DNA from: Falciphora oryzae
Taxonomy: Eukaryota; Ascomycota; Sordariomycetes; Magnaporthales; Magnaporthaceae
Length of the DNA stretch: 51,866 nucleotides
NCBI GenBank assembly: GCA_000733355.1
Contig: JNVV01000011.1
Span: forward strand, 14,101 to 65,966
Direction: 5' to 3'
Below are positions 1-9,858 of the stretch, one piece after another. A program made the translations under genes and the position numbers. Every line of letters starts with the position of its first letter. The stretch's first letter is position 1. The notes beneath the pieces were generated by a model. It ran no database searches. It was not told where the DNA came from and saw only the letters and a list, made by a program, of their open reading frames with translations.

Positions 1-46
1 CAATCCACGCAGGAGAACACGGGCTAATCATCAGCGTCTTTAATGA

Positions 47-225
47 ATGACAGGCAAACAGCTTACTGAACACGACAGGATCCGTGTTCGCGCGCTCTAT
101 TTTGCTACTCGTCACTCTCAGCAAGAGATCGTCAGAATCACCGGCTTTGGCCGCCACCAAGTCCGCCAAGGCGATCTGCTGCCGGTCGCCTGCCTTCCGG
201 CCTGGCCGCCCTAGACGTGATCAAC
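47..225 (+). pseudogene. Fragment of a Tc1/IS630-like DDE transposase (N-terminal DNA-binding part)
   Basis: Reading from the ATG at 47 gives a helix-turn-helix-like stretch: LTEHDRIRVRAL, then QQEIVRITGFGRHQVRQ. This matches the usual N-terminus of fungal Tc1/mariner-IS630 transposases, where such a helix pair precedes a basic GRP motif. The frame then breaks near 170: a neighbouring frame carries the expected basic linker FRPGRPRR at about 197-220, while the first frame runs into a stop. No DDE catalytic part follows, because the sequence changes at about 270 into the Helitron relic. I read it as a truncated, frameshifted transposon remnant. The motif match is by eye and short, so the family call is tentative. 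Confidence 0.45.
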
Positions 226-271
226 GCCAACGGCATGCACACGAAGTGGTAAAGCAAAGGTTGGAATAGCT

Positions 272-1410
272 TCAAAAACTAGCGTTATTTGCAGTCCGAG
301 AAGCTAATATAACGTTACGAAAATTACGGCTACTAACATTTGGAATAATAGCTGCAACCTCGTCGGCTGTAGGCAAATTATACCGGCGTAAATTTGCACC
401 GTGTTTTTCGATTAAACGAAGTTGCGGGTTAAGTATTATTTGTGCAGGCCCGTTATCCGCTAATATACGTTCGCGTGTAGTACGATAAAATGAAATAAAA
501 GGGTTGTGTTTAAATAAAAAAGTAATAAATTCGGTAAAAAAAACACGATTTCCCCCAAGATATTTTAATAAACGGCGGTGCAAAGCAGCTTGTGGATTAA
601 AAAAATAAATATCAGCGTATTTCGGCTGGTTTGCACCACTGCCAACGCTTTTAGATAAATGATATAACGTCCTTTGGATTTGAAAATCCATAGGTCCACC
701 CGTAGGAGCATTGCGGCGGGTGGTGTTGCATTAAACAGACGTAAATGCAAAAGCAGCATTATAATGACGCAAGTGATTTCGGAAATTAAAACCGCGGGCA
801 GTACGGGACGTAAGGAGATTAGAAATAACGGAAGGGGGACGGGGGTAAAAATCAAGATGGATGCGGCCCTGTAAACAGCATTTTCCGAATTGCGGCTTAG
901 TAGGAGGAGAAGCCTAAAAAAGATAAGTGTAAATAAAAGTGAAAATTAATATAAAAATAAAAGAAAATAACTTACAGATAGCTTTTCGTTTAACCAATGC
1001 AATGCACCGCAATATTCGCACTCCACGTTCATAGGACCTAAAAAATCAGCATCAATACGCCAAATACCATCGGCTGGTATTTGCGCAAGAAGCGGACTTT
1101 CGGCTTGTCGTTGGCCACGGCGGCGGGGTTGAATTTCCGCAGCGGGAGCCGCAAGTGGGCTTTGTGGTCCGGGACGGAGTGCAAGTGGGGAGGATAAAGG
1201 TGCGGGCGGGGGTGCAACGGGTGCAACTGGTAGCGGGGTAGCCGGCCTGCGGTTGCGGTTGCGGGCGCGGCCTAAACGTCGACAGGAAATGCAAGTATTG
1301 TAAGGTACGCCGCGAGCATTTGTAGGAAAATCGGCAGTAGGTTTCGTTTTTCGACAATTAGTGCAATAATGACCAGCAGAACTGCGCGCGTTTCTCCTGC
1401 GTGCAGGCAT
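272..1410 (-). pseudogene. Helitron helicase-like (Rep-helicase N-terminal) gene relic
   Basis: The minus strand encodes the N-terminal part of a fungal Helitron protein. From the ATG at 1410, a Cys-rich head (CTNCRKTKPTADF) leads to the hallmark CEYCGALHWLNEKLS. A GT-AG intron at 914-975 (donor GTAAGT, acceptor TTTTTTAG) joins in phase to FGKCCLQGRIHL, then HYNAAFAFTSV. An in-frame TAA at 731-733 interrupts the frame. Beyond it come the expected KYADIYFFNPQAAL, NPFISFY and RRYNLPTADEVAAIIP segments, ending at a TGA at 272-274. The HUH nuclease and helicase parts are absent, so the copy is a dead 5' fragment. The stretch is strongly AT-rich against the GC-rich host genes. Helitrons move by rolling-circle replication; here only a fossil remains. 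Confidence 0.75.
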
Positions 1411-1860
1411 AATCAATGAAGCGCAAATGCAAATAAAGTGCAAGTAGGTTGCGAGAATAGAAAAATGGAAAAAGTGAAGAAAAAAAAACAGGTGGGGGAT
1501 ATAGATAAGCTGCAGCGGGGTAAGTGAACAGATAAGAAAAAGCGCTAATAAGAAATGGAAAAGTGCCAATGGGAAGTGTAAGTGAAAGTGCAACGAAAAT
1601 TTGATGTGGTAACCCCTTGCACGAAATTTTCTTATCTGCTATCAGCGGCCCGCAACGCTAACAGGAAGCGAGTGGATGCAACCAATAAAAAATTAACAAC
1701 AGCAATGTACCCTGCAATGTTAGGGCGCCGGGGTATTTTCCCGCAAAAATTGCCTCTGCACTACCAAATTGTTAAGGAATCAAGTACTTTTACAGCTTGC
1801 GGCCCGCAAAAAGGTACGATCCCAGTACCCGTGTTTTTGGAAAATCTTAGACGTGGTTAG
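1411..1860. other. AT-rich flank of the Helitron relic
   Basis: This stretch keeps the AT-rich composition of the relic and would be the 5' side of the minus-strand element. It contains two copies of the word CGGCCCGCAA (near 1648 and 1801). A 92-residue plus-strand reading frame lies here but resembles nothing I know. I could not place the Helitron terminus (5'-TC on the element strand) with confidence. Confidence 0.4.
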
Positions 1861-4600
1861 TAGTAGACGAGGTTGACAGCATCAAAATTGAGGGTCGGTG
1901 AGCTCAAAAGTATGCTTTTTTTTTTTTCAGTTGATCAAAATGGCTGGTCATAGGTCTGCGGATCTTCGCAGGTGCCACTTTTAGCTACCAAATTGACGGC
2001 TTTTTGATTGGCCTTTGAATCTCCACAGACAATGCGCCAGGATCCCTGTTGTCAGAGTTACTTTGCCCCTGGCCGTTACTTACCGATCAGACCTACGTAG
2101 GAAGGGCCTAGATCCTTCACCCAAGCCCATCAGCGACTCCAACTTTAGACGCTGACAGCTCCGCCACAACCACGACCGACTCCGACTCCTTGCAAGGTCA
2201 GCCGTGGTGCTGCCGGCCCGGAGCGGTGATGATTTTCTGACCCCGACGCGTCGCCCCAGTGCCATCCGCCCCAGGCCTCACTGCGCTGGGATAACGCACT
2301 TGGTCGATCGCAATGATCCGCGCTGGCTGCAGGTCTTCGGCCTCGGGACTTTTGCTGTTCCAGGCGAGCGCGACATGTGCGGGGAGAGAGGAAATAGCAC
2401 ATGCGACCGTGGACGACGAGGCTGGGGCTCAGGTCCAATTGAGCGACGATCCTCAACGACGGACGCAACCCCGCCCCGACCGGACGGCGCCACGCGACTC
2501 CCGACGGGACCGGCTGGGAGGTCCATCTCTCATCGGTTCCGAGGGAGATGGCCAGCTGACTAAGTCGTCTCCTCGGGTCTCGGCCCCTTCAGCATGTGCA
2601 CGATGCTTCAGCCAACCTCCTCGGCAGCGATCCGGCGATCTCATCTCCTTTCTGTCGCCCGCCCTGATGCACGCGCCATGTCCCTGGCATGATGGTCGCG
2701 CGCTAGTGCAGACCCTCGGAGCGTCGTTTGGCAAGGCCCCTCCTCCCCTCAGCTTAGCTGTTTGAGGCTGCGGCGACATGCATCGTTTGTTGGGTCTTTT
2801 GCTCCGATGGGCTGGCTTCCTTGCTCACCGAGTCTATTCGATTCCCACCAACTGCGTTCCAGTTCTCGGGAGTGCTTCTCTTTTTGTCGGTCAGTTGCGA
2901 GCCAAGCGACATGCATTATCAATAAGAAAGAAAACAAAACGGATCGACATATCAATCCCAGGATGTTGTTGTTATTTTTTTTTTTTTTTATCTTCTTTCT
3001 TTCCCCTTCATGTCCTTCCCCGCCCCTCCTTATCCTCGCCTCCTCTTCTTGGCCAGTTTCGGCGGCGCTCAGCTATCAAGGATCCCTAACTCATGAATCG
3101 CAACGCACCAGCGGCATCAGTCTCTGTCATTGAGAGCACCCCTTTGCGTTCGTTCGTTCGTCTCGCTCATCGAGGAACCGTCCTATTCCCTGGGACCCTG
3201 CACCCTGGGCTCCCGCAGTGCGGCTCGATTCGCGCTCCTCTCAATGCCACCTCCCCTGAGGCTGCAAGCTGCGCCCAGGCCATCATGACGCCCGTGTTTC
3301 CCCTTCCCGCCGCGCCACCCGCGCATGTCTCGCACACATGAGGAAAATTCCTCCCCGCTCACTGTCTTTTGTCTTGTTTGGCCTCATCTTTTGGCCTCCT
3401 TCTTAGCCTTTTTGAAAGCCCTGCCACCCGAGGTATTTTGGATGGCTTGCCTGAACATGGTGGATCGTGTTGTTTCTGCCCAGTCGGTTTCAAAATACCA
3501 CGGGCAGGTCGGCATCCAGGTGAGCAGGAGAAGCGCGAGAAATGAACAGACACAATCTCTTTCCTGGTTGGCCTTACCAGATTATGTTTTATTTCATCAG
3601 CCGCTGGCAGCGCAATGGCATTGAGACCCGCGGCAGTCCGCTGTCCACTGAGGCATTTGGTGTGCCCCATAGATCAAACATCGTTGCCTCGAGGCCGCTT
3701 CCATTGAGGGGATCTCCATGATCAGAGCGGGAGACACGGCGATTGCTGGTGATCGTGGAGATCACGGTTGAAACGATAGCAAAACCAGGCCGGGTTTCTC
3801 GCTTCCGCTCCCATCTCGCGATCACTTCCCCTCTCGTCGGGCACCTCTCGCCCGCGCACAGCCAGGTCTGCACAGCCATCCATGTTTCGTTTTTGGTCTC
3901 CCCTCTTCGCGTGTTCCTGTTTCCTTGCTTCTCCCCGGAATCTGAGCCGAGCAGAACCGCTGCCAGACCAGACCAAACCCGGACGGGCGGCCAGCGTGGT
4001 GGTGAGTGGATCGCGGCCGCTTCAGGTTGTCGTTTCAGCCGGCCCCCGCGACAGCCAACCAAGCCCGTCAAGAGGTGCCATCCCCTGTCGGCAGCCGTGG
4101 CATGACAAACCTGGCAGGGTTGCACAGAGGACAGCGATCGATGGGTTCCCTTTGCCCCTGCCGGCTCATCGCGAGCGGAGGTTTTTGTGCACGGGAAAGG
4201 AAAGAAACAACAGGAACCGGACATGGGTATGACCCTCTTTTTAGCGCCCCCCCCACAACCAAACGAGAGATGCGATTCGCTCCCCCGACGACAAGGTCAA
4301 ATGCAAGATGCGATTCGCTCCCTTCCATGTCGCCATCGACTTGGAGCACCCGATGCCCCCTTGCCGCCGAGCGCAATACCTCCCTCGGGAGGAGGCAATA
4401 CGGAGCCGCAACACGGCTGCGGGATGAATTCATCTGAACGTCGTCGAAGAGAGTAGGTGCGTTTGGCATGGGTGCGTGACGGAAGGCCGCTGTGCCTTCA
4501 TTGCATTCGTCTCTTGTTCCCGTCTCAACACACAAGAGGAAATTCTATTTGAAGAGGCCTTCATCCCATAGCTTAACGCCTCTTGTTCCTTCCATCACCA
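1861..4600. other. Intergenic, no gene recognised
   Basis: About 2.7 kb with short overlapping reading frames on both strands and no recognisable domain, intron pattern or codon bias. Homopolymeric T tracts occur near 1917 and 2978. The distal part is presumably upstream regulatory DNA of the secreted protein gene that starts at 4740. Confidence 0.6.
4268..4322 (+). repeat. 17-bp direct repeat pair (AGATGCGATTCGCTCCC)
   Basis: An exact 17-base word is present at 4268-4284 and again at 4306-4322, 38 bases apart, about 420-470 bases upstream of the Egh16-like gene. The spacing of just under four helical turns would suit a paired regulator site, but no known motif is recognised. Confidence 0.6.
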
Positions 4601-4677
4601 TCACCATCAGCTTCATCCTCCCATCCAGCCCTTCCTCATTCCATTCTCAAGTCACCCATTAGAAGCCCCGGTGGCAT

Positions 4678-4683
4678 TATAAT
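4678..4683 (+). promoter_or_regulatory. TATA-like element of the Egh16-like gene
   Basis: TATAAT, 62 bases before the ATG at 4740, followed by a CT-rich stretch typical of a fungal transcription start region. Confidence 0.35.
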
Positions 4684-4739
4684 TTCACTCCTTCCAGATC
4701 TGAGATCTTTCTGTTCGCTCTTACACCCTCACATTCAAA

Positions 4740-5651
4740 ATGCAGACCAAGTCCGTCATCGTTCTTGCGCTGAGCGCCACCGTCTCCGCTCACGGAGTTG
4801 TCACCTCCATCACCGGTGCCAACGGCGTCAGCATGCCCGGCCTTTCCATCGCTGACGGCACACCCCGCGACTGCTCCAGCAACCGCTGCGGCTCGCAGGC
4901 CGACACCGCCATCATCCGCGACCGCGAGATCAACAGCGGCCAGTGCGGGCCCCTCGGCCGCACCCAGGGCAACGGCCCCATCAGCGCCGAGACCATGATC
5001 GCCAACTTCATGGGCGCCGGCACCGCCCCGACCAACAACGGCCAGGGCGTCGGCGTCGAGGACGACATCCCCGCCAACGCCCAGGGCACCGGCAACGGCA
5101 GGAACAGGAACAAGGCCCGCCAGATCGGCAACCTGCTCGGCAACCTCGTCGGCGGCTTCGGCGGCCGCGGCGGCGGTGGCACCAAGGCCGAGACCGGCCC
5201 CGAGAGCTCCGTCAAGGCCTCGGCGGGCGAGGGCTCGTCCAGCGGCCTCCCGACCGCGTCCGACGACGGCAAGGTCACCATGACCTTCCGGCAGATCAAC
5301 CAGGACGGCGCCGGCCCGATGCGGGCCGACATCGACGCCACCTCGGGCGGCACCGACGCCTCGGCCTTCCAGACGGCCCAGGTCACCAAGGACGTGCCCG
5401 GCTTCGGCATCCAGGGCCTCAGCCTGGCGACCAGCACCGAGTTCCCGCTCGAGGTCCAGATGCCGGCCGGCATGACGTGCGAGGGCACCGTCGCGGGCGT
5501 CAACAACGTCTGCATCGTCCGCGTCCGCAACGGCGCCGCCGCCGGCCCCTTTGGTGGCTCCGCCGCCTTCACCCAGAGCGCCGCCGCCCGCAAGCGCGCC
5601 ATCGCCTACAGGCTCAAGAAGCGCATGGAGCTCAACAACCGCTCCGAGTAA
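4740..5651 (+). CDS. Egh16-like (GEgh16/MAS) secreted surface protein
   Basis: The gene is intronless, 303 residues. A signal peptide (residues 1-17, ending VSA) precedes a mature start HGVVTSITGANGVSMPG, the hallmark of the Egh16-like family (Pfam PF11327). The family was first described from powdery mildew and from Magnaporthe appressoria. Conserved blocks DGTPRDCSSNRCG and INSGQCG follow, then a Gly/Asn-rich low-complexity insert (about 110-175), then a beta-rich C-terminal half with MTCEGTVAGVNNVC. Five cysteines are visible. The tail is strongly basic (RKRAIAYRLKKR). The role of the family is unsettled; it is linked to host penetration and surface expression. The mature N-terminus would be His18, but no other histidine exists in the protein. 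Start choice: first ATG, with an intact signal peptide. Confidence 0.88.
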   Translation: MQTKSVIVLALSATVSAHGVVTSITGANGVSMPGLSIADGTPRDCSSNRCGSQADTAIIRDREINSGQCGPLGRTQGNGPISAETMIANFMGAGTAPTNNGQGVGVEDDIPANAQGTGNGRNRNKARQIGNLLGNLVGGFGGRGGGGTKAETGPESSVKASAGEGSSSGLPTASDDGKVTMTFRQINQDGAGPMRADIDATSGGTDASAFQTAQVTKDVPGFGIQGLSLATSTEFPLEVQMPAGMTCEGTVAGVNNVCIVRVRNGAAAGPFGGSAAFTQSAAARKRAIAYRLKKRMELNNRSE

Positions 5652-6034
5652 GCGAGGCGACTCTCCCGGTCGCGCGGATCGAGGTGGCTTCCTCCCTGCC
5701 TTTTTGCGGCTCTTTGCTCTCCATCTTTGTATTGTTTGTAAGATGCATTTGTTAGATGGTCATGATCCTGGTTTGGCTTGTAGATTAGGGGGTCTGGATA
5801 CCCACTGGATGGGATGGATGGGGCACATATGATGTTTGATGACTGCTTGTTTTTCCTCTTCCCTTCTTCGTCTTTCTTTCCCTGGCTTCCTGCCACGATA
5901 CCCACCCTCATTTGCCATTATACTCCAGCCGCGGGTTTACATAGACGGTTAGAGTGGCCTCAAAAGAAAGATTCCAGTTATACGTATTCCAGCCCCTTGA
6001 TCCACGCGGTGACGCCCCGGCGCGACTATTCTCG
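5652..6034. other. Convergent 3' intergenic region
   Basis: About 380 bases between the ends of the Egh16-like gene (+) and the CorA-like gene (-). T-rich tracts near 5846-5880 could serve 3'-end formation. No gene is seen. Confidence 0.5.
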
Positions 6035-7921
6035 TCACCTCCTCCGCACCGTGCCCGCGCCATTTCCCTCCCCTTCACTGCCGTTCCCGTTGACATCTTC
6101 AACGCCACTGGCTGTGGCGCCATCCTTTGAAGGCGACCTCTCGTCCTGACTCGCAGAGAGCCGGCTTTGCCTGATACTCTGTATGATCTCGCCTCGACGA
6201 TCCTTGAACGTGGGCTCTTCCGGTTCCAAGTGTCTCCTGCTTGAGCCTTCGACTGCATCCTCTCTAGTAGGATCTAGAGTGTCGTCGGCTGAACGCTGAC
6301 GCGACAGCCTGTGATCCTCGACCCTGTCCCACACCCATGATACTGCGAACGTAGCCGCAGTGAGAACTCCAGCAGCAAGGAAGAAGATCCAGAGCTTGTT
6401 AGAAGCTTTGAATGACATGGTGTCGTCCAGAGCCATGAACGGCGTAGAGAAGAAGGCCTTTGCTCGCGCGCTCATCGTGTCAACATCAAGGCCGGTGCGT
6501 CAGCAGAGTACACCACGGGGAAACTCACAGCGATCACAGCGGACGGGAGGAAAGCCATGTTCAGATACGCCAGGCGTTTCATCTGCCTCGAGTCCTGCGC
6601 AACCTGCAAGGAGAGGGCCTGGAACCTCCCCGCATCCGTGCGGTTCTGCTGGGCGATGCGGCGCAGCTCGCTTATGTTGTCCCTGGCCAGTCTGTTGTTG
6701 TTGACGTGCACCGTCTCGATGATCTGCCGCACAGGTCAGCATTCCTGCCCGCAAATGTGGATCTTACACTTATTTCTCTGGCTGGGCAAGGAACTTCAAG
6801 AAACGCAATGGATTTGCTCGCTTGAACTTGCCGTTTTCTTCTTCATCTTGCCCCAGCTATACCGTCTCTCTAGGGTCCGGACGGCGCAGCGGGTCAGCTC
6901 AATCAGAGCGTCCATGCGGTCAAGATCTTGCGCCCTCAGCATGTTCAGCTCGGCTGCGGGTGCGAAGAGCTTCGAGATATAGACCGCCGTGTCTTCCAGA
7001 CGGCGCATCCCATCCAAGTTGGTCTCCAGCCGCGAAATTGCTTGGTCAAGATGATTGAAGGCTTGAGGGGCGAGGATTTCCTTGGATGCCCGTTCGACTT
7101 CGGCAATCTAAGCGTTTGGAATGAGGAAAATTAGCGAATCGCGCCATCCTTACGACCCCCTCTCGGACCAGGAAAGGAGTCAATGGTGCTTGGCTTACAT
7201 TGACCGCAGTGGAGCCGCAAGATATCATATGAATCCTCCTCCAAGTTCTTATAGCAATCTCGAGATGTGCTATCAGGTGCCCGTGTAGGGTGTTCAGAGG
7301 GTCCTGGCCACGAATCCGCTCTCGGGATGCATTGGCGACCGACCGGGCAAGGTCAAACAGTGTAATGTGGTCAACAACATGGAGGATGTGAAGGGGGCTT
7401 GGTTTCGCAGGGCTCGCGCCGTCCAGTGCCGGCATTTGGAAAATGATGATCTGGTCGGCCTCTTGAACCTCGATCTCGAATTGAGGGCCTTTTTCGTGCG
7501 TCGGCACCGGTACCGCGTGCCAGGTGCAGGGAGTTGGGAGTGACCAGTCGGTGGCAGATATCGGCCGACTTCCGAGGAGTTCGTATTCCATTGCGTAGTC
7601 CATGATCTCTGGCGGGATGTTGCAATGGCGCGCGAGGGCCTGAATCTGTGCAAGGCTAGCCCAGGCACACCGCGCCTCGGCGTGAATGAACTGGCGACCG
7701 AGGACAATCATCGACACCTGGCCGTCCTCAACACCTTGGCCGCTCTTGTGTAGCCAGCTATCAAGGCTCTGCTCAGTATTCGAGGGGAGCGAATAGACTA
7801 TGGAGGTGCCATTGTCATTGAAAGTGATAATGGTCTCCTGGGGTGGTGTCCACGCAGGAGCATCATCAACGCCTGATGTTGGCGGGGATGCTGTGGGAGA
7901 TCCGATACCTAGTGGTGGCAT
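6035..7921 (-). CDS. CorA-like Mg2+ transporter family membrane protein
   Basis: Four exons: 7199-7921, 6832-7107, 6529-6723 and 6035-6457, giving 538 residues in phase. The N-terminal two thirds form a soluble domain. It is followed by a helical stretch (NIAEVERASKEI to RRYSWGKMKKKT, then IIETVHVNNNRLARD) and by the CorA signature region, AQDSRQMKRLAYLNMAFLPS (about 380-400), leading into the first membrane helix. LWIFFLAAGVLTAATFAV is the second. The canonical GMN motif between the helices is not evident; FSTPFMALDD stands there, as in many fungal CorA-like proteins of unknown substrate. The C-terminal tail is charged and cytosolic-like. The second intron appears to be GC-AG (donor GCAAGT at 6831). 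The frame is open up to 8206, but a TATA box at 8069-8074 favours the ATG at 7921. Confidence 0.75.
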
Positions 7922-8843
7922 GGCGGTGGATCTGGACGCTCCCAGTAGTGGAGGATAGAAGGGAATGTTGTTGATTTGTGTTGGCGCCTTTGGGGACAAC
8001 GAGTGAAAGAAGTGAGGATGGGTCTTGGGTTGCAAAGACACGACGATGATGAGGGAGTGGCGAGCCAGTATATAGACGATCCACAACAAAAGGACACCAG
8101 GTCTACGCCCGGAGGAGACCACGTTGTGAAAGCGAGCGCTATCAACTGCCGAAAATGCCATCCGTGAGGCGCCCATCAGGATCGGACTTATTCTGCCTTG
8201 TGCCATCCATCTTTCGTTACTTCAAATCGCAGGCGCCCGATTCTCAGGCGGCGGCCACCCTCTGCGGCCATCCACTCTTCCATCATGCAGGTCTCAGAAA
8301 CAGGCGTGGCCGTTTGGGACCGGCTAATGAAATGTAAAAAGGCGACCGAGAGCTGGAGCCAACAGCAAATAGATTGGCTGTTGGTTATGCTCACGATCTT
8401 TTATTGCCCGGTCAGACTGGACAATAGGAGCCGAGGTGCCTGTTGCAATGTTGGTGTGCCACCCACAATCGTAGGTTGAAGGTCATACATATTCTACGTT
8501 GGCACGGCGAGTGGCTAGGACGAGCCGCCACGTCTGTAAAATCGTTGTACACTAATGTGTCTCCCACCTAGTAGACGGACACGTGCACAAATACCTACCA
8601 ATGCAAGTCACCCGTACGTCGAGCGGAGCGGCACGCACAAATGTCAATGAACGTGGGCTTGATACACATTTTGAAGTCTAATTTGAACGACGGAGGTTGG
8701 ATGGAAATAAATACGCCGTAATGTAGGTGACCTTTGCACAACCCATAGAGAGATAGAGAACCCCACGCAGCGCATGCACCCAAAGGACTATATACACCGG
8801 CCCAAACAAGTACTCCCATAGCGCAACTTTTTCTTCATCCTTT
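7922..8843. other. Intergenic; promoter of the CorA-like gene
   Basis: An in-frame open extension of the CorA-like gene reaches 8206 and would add a hydrophobic segment (LLLWIVYIL). From 8207 to 8843 nothing is recognised. Confidence 0.4.
8069..8074 (-). promoter_or_regulatory. TATA box of the CorA-like gene
   Basis: TATATA lies about 150 bases upstream of the ATG at 7921. It sits inside the upstream open frame extension, which argues that the extension is leader rather than coding. Confidence 0.4.
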
Positions 8844-9684
8844 TCAGCACGCGCTGAGCATGCTGTTCAGCGCCGTCTTCTCGACCGAAGCGATGGCCAG
8901 GCCCCAGTAGCCCTTGACATCGACCCAGCTGACGGCGTAGGTCAGCGCGCCTAGGCCAGCGCCGGCTTCCACGCGTCGGGCGCCTTGTCGCCCTTGGCCG
9001 TGCTGACCATCTTGGTGAGGGTCCAGAGCTCCGGGCGTTCGAGGTTGAGGAATATCTGCCCTTGTCCGCGGTCCACGCGCTCGCGCCGGACTGATTAGGC
9101 ACGGGAGACGTCAGCCGTGGGATGCATGGTGACGTCCCGTTCAGGAGAATACTCACGGTCCATGCGTTCCTGGGAGTGGCCAGGCGGTCGATGACGACCT
9201 TTTCCGGCTGGATGTACGACCAGGTCTCGCCGTCCCAGGGGCTCGTCCAGGTGCCGCTCTTCAGGGTTCATTTGTGGTCCACTTGTGCGTCGGCCGACGC
9301 GTCTCGCCAGCGCACGATCTCTCTACAACGCAGCAAACAAAGGCGAACCTGGGTCAGCTTTGGGTGCTATCATCCGGCCATTGTTAGGCAAGATGGAGAG
9401 GGAAAGAGCTCGGCCTCGTCCTTACTCGGTATCGCGCTTGTCGGTCCGCATTTGCACGGAGCCGAACTGCGCCAGGCTGTAGCCCGTAGCCTCGGCGCTG
9501 GCTGCGACTTTGAGCTGCGCCAGGATGCTTTTGGCCTCGGCGCTGGTGGTGATGCCGTACTGTGATGAGACACGGAGGTATTAGTCCTGTAAAAATGCTT
9601 TTCTCTTTTCTTTCTTGCGTTGCAGTAAGCAACACTCTGGTGCCAAGGCCACGAGAGAAAGTGGGACCAAGGCCGTGAGCCTCA
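8844..9684 (-). pseudogene. Decayed secreted HNH nuclease (DUF1524/GmrSD C-terminal type)
   Basis: A start at 9684 gives a signal peptide (MRLTALVPLSLVALA). An intron ending at 9561 has a good branch site (ACTAATA) and CAG acceptor, then comes YGITTSAEAKSILAQLKVAA. The second coding block (about 9130-9320) has SGTWTSPWDGETW, and the third SGASAWTADKG, NLERPELW, AKGDKAPDAWKP, LTYAVSWVDVKGYW and EKTALNSMLSAC. These match, in order, the fungal secreted HNH family. Breaks: an in-frame TGA before TLKSGTW, one frameshift after ADKG (near 9060) and another after WKPALA (near 8960). The family's catalytic DHxVPL motif reads DRLATP here, so the active-site His is gone. A TATA box remains upstream, suggesting recent death. 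Exon 1 has no clean phase-matching donor. Confidence 0.7.
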
Positions 9685-9851
9685 TTGCAGCGACGAACGG
9701 GTGCGGAGACCGCCAAGGAAGCCTATCAGAAAGTTGGATGATCACGGAGAAAGGAATTTCCAAGACGCAATGAGCCGCCAAGGCAGGGAATACAGCACCG
9801 ACAAGGGCAAAGGATGCTAGCTTCAGGGACTCGAGATGCTGCATCTCCCAG

Positions 9852-9858
9852 ATATATA
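9852..9858 (-). promoter_or_regulatory. TATA box upstream of the decayed nuclease
   Basis: TATATAT on the minus strand, about 170 bases before the ATG at 9684, a typical distance for secreted-protein genes in this window. Confidence 0.4.

Noticed and set aside
3749..3765. GTGATC-GTGGA-GATCAC inverted repeat
   Set aside because: Six-base arms are common by chance and no gene or terminator function fits the location.
7922..8206. N-terminal extension of the CorA-like protein with an extra hydrophobic segment
   Set aside because: A TATA box lies inside it and the ATG at 7921 gives a plausible soluble start; kept only as an alternative.
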